In this document: piece after piece, positions 6,424-12,508 of the stretch
How the letters are laid out: every line of letters starts with the position of its first letter
Position numbering within the stretch: the first letter of the stretch is position 1
Source of the DNA: Chamaesiphon sp.
GTDB lineage: Bacteria > Cyanobacteriota > Cyanobacteriia > Cyanobacteriales > Chamaesiphonaceae
Direction: 5' to 3'
Length of the DNA stretch: 12,508 nucleotides
NCBI GenBank assembly: GCA_026786125.1
Contig: JAJAYU010000410.1
Location: 1 to 12,508, forward strand
Notes under the pieces: generated by a model
Databases searched by the model: none
Seen by the model: the letters and a program-made list of their open reading frames with translations, nothing else
What the model was told of the DNA's origin: nothing
Program-made: the position numbers and the translations under genes

Positions 6424-7524
6424 ATGCCTCTTCAAATATCTAAAACTTGGAAGATCGCCATCTGCTGGGGATTGGGACTATTAATGGTGTTATCCTTAGC
6501 TACACCCAGTCAAGCTCATTGGGCAGATTTAGCCGTAGCAGATATTCAGATTAGGGAACGAGATGTCGATATCAATTTAACTATACCGACGGGGTTAATC
6601 GCTCAATTTGATGATGACAAGAATAAACAATTGTCAAATTCAGAAATAACGATTCATCAAAAAGATCTTCAGGAATTTCTCAATCAAAAAATCCGACTCA
6701 CCGCAGCAGGACAGGTACATGAGACATTAATAATTAAAGCTACAATCGCTCAAAAACTCCCATCCAATCTCATCGCTACACCCGACACTCATAGCAGCTT
6801 ATTGTTGCAGTATCAGTGGTCAGAACCGATCGAACAGTTGCAGATGCACTACGATCTATTCATTCCTGGAGTGAATACAGCACGCTGTTTAGCACAAGTA
6901 TTTCGAGCTGGGCAAGTGGACAATTTAGTCTTCACACCTGACTCCCAAAATGCAGCTCTGATCGATGCACCAATCTTACAGCAAATTAGTAGTTTTATTA
7001 GGCTAGGTGTCGAGCATATTTGGACTGGTTACGACCATATTTTATTTTTAGTTAGTTTATTAATGCTGGGTGGAGAATTGGGCTATTTGCTCAAGGTTGT
7101 TACTGCATTTAGCCTATCTCATTCGGTAACATTATTCCTAGCTGCTCTAAATATTGTCTCCGTCCCTAGTCGCTGGGTGGAGATTGCCATTGCATTATCG
7201 ATCGCATATATTGCGTCTGAAAATTTGTGGAAAAAGGAAGCAAGAGCTAGATGGCAATTAGCTTTTGGATTTGGTTTAATTCACGGATTGGGATTTTCTT
7301 CCGTGATGCAGGAACTAGATTTACCTAGCAATAATTTACTTACTTCGATCGCTAGTTTTAGTGTCGGGATTGAATTAGGTCAATTTGCGATCGTGTTAGC
7401 TGTTTATTTTGCGTTATCTTATCTCCGTAAATTCTCCTGGGATTTAACTGTTCGGCGGATAATTTCAGTTGGAGTAATTATCATGAGTGCAATCTGGTTT
7501 TGGGAAAGGGCTTTTATGGGTTAA
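6424..7524 (+). CDS. HupE/UreJ-family membrane protein with N-terminal EF-hand-like domain
   Basis: A 366-residue protein. Residues 1-31 are a signal peptide (ICWGLGLLMVLSLATPSQA), leaving His32 as the first mature residue. Residues 32-185 form an extracytoplasmic domain with a canonical EF-hand loop, Asp63 to Glu74 (DDDKNKQLSNSE), predicted to bind calcium. From about 190 the HupE/UreJ membrane core follows: the HX5DH signature H198-IWTGY-D204-H205, SHSVTLFLAAL (232-242), GLIHGLGFS (284-292) and about six hydrophobic helices. HupE and UreJ relatives move nickel or cobalt for hydrogenase or urease; the N-terminally extended branch is poorly studied and no hydrogenase or urease gene is in view, so the substrate is open. 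It ends the plus-strand cluster and is closed by the bidirectional terminator. Family call is good, transport function inferred. Confidence 0.85.
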   Translation: MPLQISKTWKIAICWGLGLLMVLSLATPSQAHWADLAVADIQIRERDVDINLTIPTGLIAQFDDDKNKQLSNSEITIHQKDLQEFLNQKIRLTAAGQVHETLIIKATIAQKLPSNLIATPDTHSSLLLQYQWSEPIEQLQMHYDLFIPGVNTARCLAQVFRAGQVDNLVFTPDSQNAALIDAPILQQISSFIRLGVEHIWTGYDHILFLVSLLMLGGELGYLLKVVTAFSLSHSVTLFLAALNIVSVPSRWVEIAIALSIAYIASENLWKKEARARWQLAFGFGLIHGLGFSSVMQELDLPSNNLLTSIASFSVGIELGQFAIVLAVYFALSYLRKFSWDLTVRRIISVGVIIMSAIWFWERAFMG

Positions 7525-7642
7525 AAATCTGTAGATGGCTTTATTTATGCTATTGATTCCAAATCTAACAATAACTATTGTACAAACTCGCCCTCACCCA
7601 CCATTAACATTCAAAATTGCGTATCTGCAAGGTTGAAAAAAG

Positions 7643-7684
7643 AAAAAAGGTAGGGGTAATTCATGAATTATTCCTACCTTTTTT
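7643..7684. terminator. Bidirectional terminator between the HupE-like gene and ndhF
   Basis: Arms at 7643-7662 and 7665-7684 form a 20-bp stem (two G-T wobbles on the plus-strand transcript) with a 2-base loop. The GC-rich core is GGTAGG/CCTACC and each outer end is an A6/T6 tract. Read on either strand the hairpin ends in a T-run, so it can stop both convergent genes. Confidence 0.88.
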
Positions 7685-7706
7685 TATTGCCTAATTACCA
7701 AATTAT

Positions 7707-9725
7707 TTAGGTAATCCCAAACACAACGACTAAACCCAAGACAGCCCCAAAGATAATCAAAGCATAGAATTGAGCGCGTCCGGTCTCTAGATATTTCAAA
7801 CCTTCACCACCGAGCAATGTGGCTAAACCAGTAAAGTTTACGGCACCATCAACTACCCGATAATCAACTTCCATCACCTGACGGGCAACTCGGCGTAAAC
7901 CGATCACAAAGACATTATTATAAATATCGTCGATGTACCATTTATTCAGCGAGAGATTGTAGAGCGTTGGAATCTTGGATGCGATCGCACTGGGGTCGAT
8001 TTTGCGGCTCAGATACATTAGCGATGCCAAAGTGATGCCGATTAAACCAATCCCAACTGAACTACCAGCCATAATCAAGAATTCATTGAGATCGAATTCA
8101 TGGGCGACTTCGATATGTCCAGGTGCAGAAATGAACGCCTCGAAATAGTTATTAAACGGCGTACCGACTAAACCAATTAGGGCTGACGGTACAGCTAAAA
8201 TAACTAGCGGTAAAGTCATGCTCCACGGCGATTCATGAGGATTGGCGGCATGGTTGTGACCATGAGCATCATCGTGAGAATCTTCAGCATCTACACCACT
8301 AGGACGAGCTGCTGCGAGTAACTGTTGTTGAATCTGCTTGTCATTGCCTCGGAAACTGCCCTCAAAGGTCGAGAAATACATGCGAAACATGTAAAATGCC
8401 GTGATGCCTGCGGTGGCAAAACCAACTGCCCAGAGCAGCGGATTTGAGGCGTAGGTGGCACCGAGGATTTCATCTTTTGACCAGAATCCGGCGAAGGGGG
8501 GAATCCCTGAAATTGCGAGGGTACCGATAAAGAAGGTACCCGCAGTGATCGGCATGTGTTTCCGCAAACCACCCATTAGCCGCATGTCTTGAGCGAGGGC
8601 GGGATTGTGACCGACGACATCTTCCATCCCGTGGATCACCGAACCAGAGCCGAGGAACATCATCGCTTTGAAGTAAGCGTGAGTCATCAGGTGGAATAAT
8701 CCAGCGGAGTAAGCACCGACACCCATCGCCATTACCATGTATCCCAATTGGGACATGGTGGAATAGGCCAGACCTTTTTTGATATCATTTTGGGTGATCG
8801 CGATCGATGCGCCCAGAAATGCGGTGGTTGCGCCTGTCCAGGCGATCGTATCCATCGCAGCGGGGATCTGCTCAAATACGGGATACATTCGCGCAATTAG
8901 AAATACACCTGCGGCTACCATCGTCGCAGCGTGGATCAGTGCCGAAATCGGTGTAGGGCCTTCCATTGCATCTGGAAGCCAGACGTGGAGCGGGAATTGG
9001 GCTGATTTAGCAACTGGTCCCATAAATACCAGGATTGCTAATAGTCCGGCTAAACCACCGCTAATAGTGCCTGAAGCAACCAATTCTTGGAGTCTGTCGC
9101 CCATAATTTGGAAGTCAAAACTACCAGTTGCCCAGTAGAGTCCGAGCATCCCTAAAAGTAAGCCAAAATCACCGACACGGTTAGTCACAAATGCCTTTTG
9201 ACAAGCATCTGCGGCACCCTTGCGATCGTACCAGAAGCCAATCAGCAGGTACGAACACATCCCAACTAATTCCCAGAAGATATACACCTGGACGAGATTG
9301 GGGCTAATGATCAACGCCAACATCGAGGAGCTAAATAGACTCAAGTATGCATAGAACCTGACGTAGCCAGGATCGTGGGACATATACCCGTGGGTGTAGA
9401 TCATCACCAACATCGCTACAGTCGTGACGATGACCAGCATCAATGAGGTGAGATGATCGATCGTGTTACCCATACTGAGATGGAAATTACCCGCAGATGC
9501 CCAATCAAAGGCGGAATTATAGGTAGGATGCCCCTGAAACTGACTGACGAGGATGGCAAAAGACATCACCATCGCGGCACCGATGAGCGAAATAATTAGA
9601 ACTGCATTTAGTTCCCGCAGTCCGTTGGTAAATTTATTGAGCGAAATCAATCCTAATCCGACTAGCATCGCCCCAGCAAGGGGAAACACTGGAATCAACC
9701 AGGCGTAATCGTATAGTGCTTCCAT
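7707..9725 (-). CDS. ndhF: NAD(P)H-quinone oxidoreductase subunit 5 (NdhF1 type)
   Basis: A 672-residue proton-pumping antiporter-like subunit of the thylakoid NDH-1 complex, which takes electrons from ferredoxin to plastoquinone in cyclic flow and respiration. Seen directly: about 15 or more hydrophobic helices, conserved YIFWELVGMCSYLLIGFW with Glu152, PVAKSAQFPLHVWLPDAMEG with Lys240, SALIHAATMVAAGVFL, and GIPPFAGFWSKDEI with Lys417 and Asp418. The N-terminus (MEALYDYAWLIPVFPLAGAM, then LISLNKFTN) and the C-terminal LSLNKWYIDDIYNN extension fit NdhF1 of the NDH-1L form, not the CO2-uptake NdhF3/F4. A hydrophilic loop at about 480-500 is His/Asp-rich (DSHDDAHGHNH). Length is complete. ndhD often follows ndhF1 in cyanobacteria, but here a bidirectional terminator follows directly, so ndhF is transcribed alone. 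No ribosome site is evident before ATG 9725. Confidence 0.96.
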   Translation of the reverse strand: MEALYDYAWLIPVFPLAGAMLVGLGLISLNKFTNGLRELNAVLIISLIGAAMVMSFAILVSQFQGHPTYNSAFDWASAGNFHLSMGNTIDHLTSLMLVIVTTVAMLVMIYTHGYMSHDPGYVRFYAYLSLFSSSMLALIISPNLVQVYIFWELVGMCSYLLIGFWYDRKGAADACQKAFVTNRVGDFGLLLGMLGLYWATGSFDFQIMGDRLQELVASGTISGGLAGLLAILVFMGPVAKSAQFPLHVWLPDAMEGPTPISALIHAATMVAAGVFLIARMYPVFEQIPAAMDTIAWTGATTAFLGASIAITQNDIKKGLAYSTMSQLGYMVMAMGVGAYSAGLFHLMTHAYFKAMMFLGSGSVIHGMEDVVGHNPALAQDMRLMGGLRKHMPITAGTFFIGTLAISGIPPFAGFWSKDEILGATYASNPLLWAVGFATAGITAFYMFRMYFSTFEGSFRGNDKQIQQQLLAAARPSGVDAEDSHDDAHGHNHAANPHESPWSMTLPLVILAVPSALIGLVGTPFNNYFEAFISAPGHIEVAHEFDLNEFLIMAGSSVGIGLIGITLASLMYLSRKIDPSAIASKIPTLYNLSLNKWYIDDIYNNVFVIGLRRVARQVMEVDYRVVDGAVNFTGLATLLGGEGLKYLETGRAQFYALIIFGAVLGLVVVFGIT

Positions 9726-10088
9726 GTATATGTTGAAATCTAATGATTAAGGATGGACAAACTAGCTGGAGTGACTGATGACTGGGGCAAATAAATGCCA
9801 CTGTTTCACTGGGCGGCTGATGTTAAGTCCTTAATCTAGTATGCCCCAGTTGACTCATCACCCTCAACCTAGTACAGGTAAGTTGACATCCATCCGATCG
9901 GATTTGCTGTAGGCAATAATACCGATACCTGCCAGTGTCATCTTATCGCGATTCTGTCAAGGAGAGGCTGTGCCACAGAGTCTACCGATCGAATCAGTTC
10001 AGTTACAATTTTGTGCCCACCTACTCAAAAATAGATAAAAATCAAGACAAAGAGCTGTGAATCTGCCCCTTGCCTTATTTAGATATTT
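9726..10088. promoter_or_regulatory. Non-coding region upstream of ndhF, with interleaved inverted repeats
   Basis: No gene is seen. The ndhF promoter and leader should lie here, read on the minus strand. Two inverted repeats are interleaved: GATTAAGGA (9745-9753) with TCCTTAATC (9828-9836), and ACTGGGGCA (9781-9789) with TGCCCCAGT (9842-9850). The second is lengthened by TGATG (9776-9780) with CATCA (9856-9860) beyond a 5-base bulge. A perfect 12-bp palindrome, ATCCGATCGGAT, lies at 9892-9903. A minus-strand TTGACA at 9955-9960 has no -10 box at normal spacing, so I cannot place the promoter. Confidence 0.4.
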
Positions 10089-10130
10089 ATTCACCATTTA
10101 CCATCCACCATTTACAATTCACCATTCACT
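10089..10130. repeat. Degenerate heptanucleotide tandem repeat (ATTCACC)6
   Basis: Six heptamers of consensus ATTCACC with one to three changes each, at the 3' side of hmpF. The last copy overlaps the hmpF TAG stop (10129-10131). It belongs to the same class as the tracts at 4858 and 6391; all three touch or nearly touch a coding boundary. Confidence 0.7.
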
Positions 10131-11844
10131 AAATCGGTGTACCATGCACCAGATTATTAAGTAGAGACTCAATATGCGCCATTGCTTGTTGGTTTTCTGG
10201 TTGGTGTTGGGCTGAGTCAGCTAGACCACCTAATTGTTGTTTAAATGTGTTGATGTGGTCTTGTAATGGTTGAATCATTTCTTGATACAAATCAATTTTG
10301 GCAACTAGTTCTGTGGATATTTGCTTGGTAACTTGATGTTGAGATTCTAGTTCTTGAACTTGTTTAGATTCACGGAGATAAGCCTCAACTTGCTGCTCGA
10401 TTTTAGATTTAGTTTGTTCGATCGTGCCGCGCAGATTTTGGATATCTGTCTCCATTTGAGTGATTTCGGCCTTTTGCTGCTGGCGTTGGCTATCTAATAA
10501 CCGCAAGACAGCTTCCCATTCGATTTGAGACTTATCAGCAGCTTCAGGTGGATGACCCTGACGTTGACGCAGGAGTCGATTGTGAATTTGCAAAAATGTT
10601 TGACGTTCACGCATGGTTTGACGTTGACCATCGAGGGTATGGTCTAGCATATTGTAGCCATCTTGTTCATCAGCTAAATCTGCTTCGAGTTTGAGTTTGT
10701 TGAACTCATTTGCGACTAGGATAGCTTGCTGAAGTTCATTGATCACTACTTGTTTTTCTTGGAGTTCTTCTTCTTCTAAGTGGACAAAGTGTACTGATCG
10801 ATCTACTTCGGCTTGGAGACTACTTACAGTTGCCTGAAGTTCAGCAATTGGCATGGATTCCAATAAGCTGATGTCGAGTTTTTGGTCATCACCCAAGTCG
10901 ATCCCACCACCTTTAGACATCAGATAAATCTTCTGATAGTTGTCCTGCTCGACTTGGAGTCTGACAGTGAGGCGTTGGATATATTCTTGCTGCATACTTA
11001 AGGTATGTTGCTGAACTTCCCAGGCAGTTTGGGTTTCTTCGAGGGAAGTTTGTAGCTCTTGGAGTTGGTGTTTGCGTTGCTCGATTTCTTGTTGTTGCCG
11101 ATCGAGTTCCGCTTTAGTTTCGAGTACCCGTTGTTGCTGCTGCTGGAGTTGAGCTTGGTGATGATCCAACAGACCTTGTTGAACTTCGATCGCAGTGACT
11201 GTAGTTTCCAATTGTTGAGGATTCAAAGAACTAGCCGAATTACCTAATTGATATAGAGCAGCGCGAATTTCAGTGATTTGATTCTCACTCAACCCTCCAC
11301 CCATTGATTGCTGTTGGGCGAGTAAGTGCTCTTTTTGTTGCAAGTTTTCCCACCGTGCCGCTAGTTCTTGGCGAGACAGCTCGTGTTGTTCTAGAGTTGA
11401 TTCTAGGGCTTGAGCCTCTTGAGTCAATCTGTCGAGTTCGGCGCGAGTGCTTTCGAGATCTTCTTCCCGTCCATAAATTTCTTCCTGACGTAGTTGCAAT
11501 TGTTGGCTCTGAAGGCTCAAAGATTTCCGCCAGCTTTCAATTTCGTCAGCTTCCTTCTTATATTTCTCAATTTGGCGGGAGAGATTTTGCAAAATTCCCA
11601 CCAGATGTTTGCCAGCTTCCCGCAATTGGGATTGGATTTGGCGATTGGCATTCATATCGACGAGTACCAAGACACCTGAACTGTAGTTATTTGCCTCTTC
11701 AGGCGCGGCTACTAGCTCTTCGCCAGGAATCGCACTCCAGTTTTGTTCGCTGCGCTGACAAGCTAGGAGCTTGAGTTCAGCCTTAGTTCTACCACTGATA
11801 TTAAACCCAGATTTTGGTTTTTGGACTTCCGCTAGATACAACAC
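10129..11844 (-). CDS. hmpF: Pilus motility taxis protein HmpF (long coiled coil)
   Basis: A 571-residue protein. The N-terminal 75 residues are a short globular segment with the family signature MLYLAEVQKPKSGF, AELKLLACQRSEQNWSAIPG and GVLVLVDMNANRQIQ. The rest is almost continuous Gln/Glu/Leu-rich coiled coil (about 85-545), broken by SMGGGLSENQ near 180 and SKGGGIDLGDDQ near 310, ending with a short helical tail. HmpF is known in filamentous cyanobacteria as a pole-localised protein needed for type IV pilus extension and hormogonium motility. The start is GTG 11844, supported by AGAAGGG about nine bases upstream on the minus strand. The stop lies in a heptamer repeat tract. It is divergent from a CheY-like response regulator at the right edge, consistent with a motility locus. 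Identification is from remembered family features; fairly sure. Confidence 0.85.
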   Translation of the reverse strand: MLYLAEVQKPKSGFNISGRTKAELKLLACQRSEQNWSAIPGEELVAAPEEANNYSSGVLVLVDMNANRQIQSQLREAGKHLVGILQNLSRQIEKYKKEADEIESWRKSLSLQSQQLQLRQEEIYGREEDLESTRAELDRLTQEAQALESTLEQHELSRQELAARWENLQQKEHLLAQQQSMGGGLSENQITEIRAALYQLGNSASSLNPQQLETTVTAIEVQQGLLDHHQAQLQQQQQRVLETKAELDRQQQEIEQRKHQLQELQTSLEETQTAWEVQQHTLSMQQEYIQRLTVRLQVEQDNYQKIYLMSKGGGIDLGDDQKLDISLLESMPIAELQATVSSLQAEVDRSVHFVHLEEEELQEKQVVINELQQAILVANEFNKLKLEADLADEQDGYNMLDHTLDGQRQTMRERQTFLQIHNRLLRQRQGHPPEAADKSQIEWEAVLRLLDSQRQQQKAEITQMETDIQNLRGTIEQTKSKIEQQVEAYLRESKQVQELESQHQVTKQISTELVAKIDLYQEMIQPLQDHINTFKQQLGGLADSAQHQPENQQAMAHIESLLNNLVHGTPI

Positions 11845-11911
11845 GTTAATATTCCCTTCTCATATAAATTTAGGTTTTGCCGAGCATACAGACTCGAATT
11901 AGTCAGTCCAT

Positions 11912-11917
11912 ATTATA
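11912..11917 (-). promoter_or_regulatory. Candidate -10 box for hmpF
   Basis: TATAAT on the minus strand, about 68 bases before the GTG start. No good -35 hexamer is seen at 16-18 bases, so it would be a weak or activator-dependent promoter. Low confidence. Confidence 0.3.
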
Positions 11918-11952
11918 AATCTGAGCAAACAGTGAGTTTGAGCAGTTGTCTT

Positions 11953-11998
11953 CACAACTATATATACATCAACTTCCAACTGCCATCAGCATAAAATT
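11953..11998. repeat. 46-base direct repeat, copy 1 (hmpF / response regulator control region)
   Basis: Matches 12096-12141 at 38 of 46 positions with no gaps. It begins CACAAC, contains ATATATACATC and ends ATAAAATT. The offset between copies is 143 bases. The copies lie in the divergent control region, so a duplicated regulator-binding or promoter element is plausible. Confidence 0.75.
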
Positions 11999-12095
11999 CG
12001 TTCACGGAGTGTGAGCTTTGCTCAATCGATCCTCATTCTCTTGCAAGCGAGATCTTGACTTAGCAGGATTGCCTGGAGCGAGTGTGATGTTCACT

Positions 12096-12141
12096 CACAA
12101 CCATATATACATCCACTGCCACCTGTGATCAGTATGAAATT
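12096..12141. repeat. 46-base direct repeat, copy 2
   Basis: Ungapped partner of 11953-11998 (38 of 46 identical). It contains ATATATACATC and ends ATGAAATT. Its first bases overlap the right arm of a small hairpin, GAGTG (12080-12084) with CACTC (12092-12096). Confidence 0.75.
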
Positions 12142-12476
12142 AGCTCTAATTTTGATCGATCTTGGAAATTATGAAACAAATTAGTCGATGTGTGGGAAAA
12201 CTGAATGTAGGGGACACAAATGTAGATCGACATCTACTGCTGGACAAATCGCCAATCAGCCACTCCCCTAGTCTGCTTTCCTCCGTGATTTTACCGAGAG
12301 AGTATCGATAGCTAAGTCGCTCAAAGTCGCTATGTCTGGTCATTACATATCTAGTTCAGGATAATCTTCTTATAATTATTAGCTATGAAACCTATTTATG
12401 ACTTCTAAAGATCGTCGGTTTATATTCTCAATGTCTTCGGTTCTAGTGTCCATTTACCCCATTAATTAGCAGATAT

Positions 12477-12508
12477 ATGAAAACAGTTCTAGTTGTGGAT
12501 GATAGTAC
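12477..12508 (+). CDS. CheY-like response regulator (partial, N-terminus only)
   Basis: Only the first ten codons and two bases of the next are present: MKTVLVVDDS, then AC, which can only be Thr. This is the first beta strand and the acidic Asp-Asp pair of a receiver domain, which binds Mg2+ next to the phosphorylated Asp. Being divergent from hmpF it may start a taxis or pilus-control operon (PilG/PixG or PilH-like), but nothing beyond the first strand is visible. No ribosome site is seen before ATG 12477. Confidence 0.7.
   Translation, partial: MKTVLVVDDS

Larger units (their letters stand above)
11845..12476. promoter_or_regulatory. 632-base divergent control region between hmpF and the response regulator
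   Basis: No gene I can support. Besides the 46-base direct repeats it holds several small palindromes: TGAGC-TTT-GCTCA near 12012, GTAGAT-CGAC-ATCTAC at 12222-12237, and TAGGGGA (12208-12214) with TCCCCTA (12264-12270) enclosing the latter. Part of it could be a structured leader of the plus-strand gene or a small RNA. A minus-strand open frame at 12146-12343 has no family features. Confidence 0.45.

Noticed and set aside
8779..9138. Plus-strand open frame of 119 codons inside ndhF
   Set aside because: Antisense shadow of a highly conserved gene; its composition follows the ndhF codons.
9883..9960. TTGACA hexamers on both strands (plus 9883-9888, minus 9955-9960) as promoters
   Set aside because: Neither has a -10-like hexamer at 16-18 bases, and there is no plus-strand gene downstream of the first.
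11304..11774. Plus-strand open frame of 156 codons inside hmpF
   Set aside because: Antisense to the Gln/Glu/Leu-rich coiled coil, whose codon bias suppresses stops on the other strand; no recognisable domain.
12146..12343. Minus-strand open frame of 65 codons in the divergent control region
   Set aside because: No ribosome site, no domain, odd composition, and it overlaps inverted repeats. A real small protein cannot be excluded but is not supported.

Overview
The window is from a cyanobacterium. The evidence is a full-length NdhF1-type subunit of the photosynthetic NDH-1 complex, an HmpF-type pilus-motility protein, copies of the HIP1 octamer GCGATCGC (for example at 3585, 4551 and 7981), and short heptanucleotide tandem repeats at gene borders. 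HmpF suggests a strain that moves by type IV pili. I cannot name the genus.

Layout. (1) Bases 1-1130, minus strand: an ECF sigma factor followed by a ChrR-like, cupin-bearing anti-sigma factor that runs off the left edge. (2) Bases 1374-7524, plus strand: an RTX/DUF4114 calcium-binding-type protein, a secreted DUF4331 protein, a small secreted Ser-rich protein, a membrane-anchored TPR protein and a HupE/UreJ-type membrane protein with an EF-hand-like loop. Each gap between the last four genes carries a hairpin. (3) Bases 7643-7684: a bidirectional terminator where the plus-strand cluster meets ndhF. (4) Bases 7707-9725, minus strand: ndhF, alone, with a 403-base non-coding region upstream. 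(5) Bases 10129-11844, minus strand: hmpF. A 632-base divergent control region with a 46-base duplicated element separates it from the first codons of a CheY-like response regulator at the right edge.

How it may work together. The RTX/DUF4114 gene and the DUF4331 gene share a 33-base upstream block (26 of 33 identical) with the same internal spacing: GAGAGATCCA, 14 bases, GCGTATACC. As I recall the family literature, sigma factors partnered with ChrR-type anti-sigma factors use TGATCC about 18 bases upstream of TAAGA. The block here has GATCC 18 bases upstream of TATAC. The simplest reading is a stress-responsive sigma/anti-sigma pair driving the adjacent envelope cluster, with the HupE-like protein and its secreted partners as the output. 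This regulon is the most interesting candidate system in the window. The link is inferred from sequence and has not been tested. The right half (ndhF, hmpF, response regulator) is core physiology and motility.
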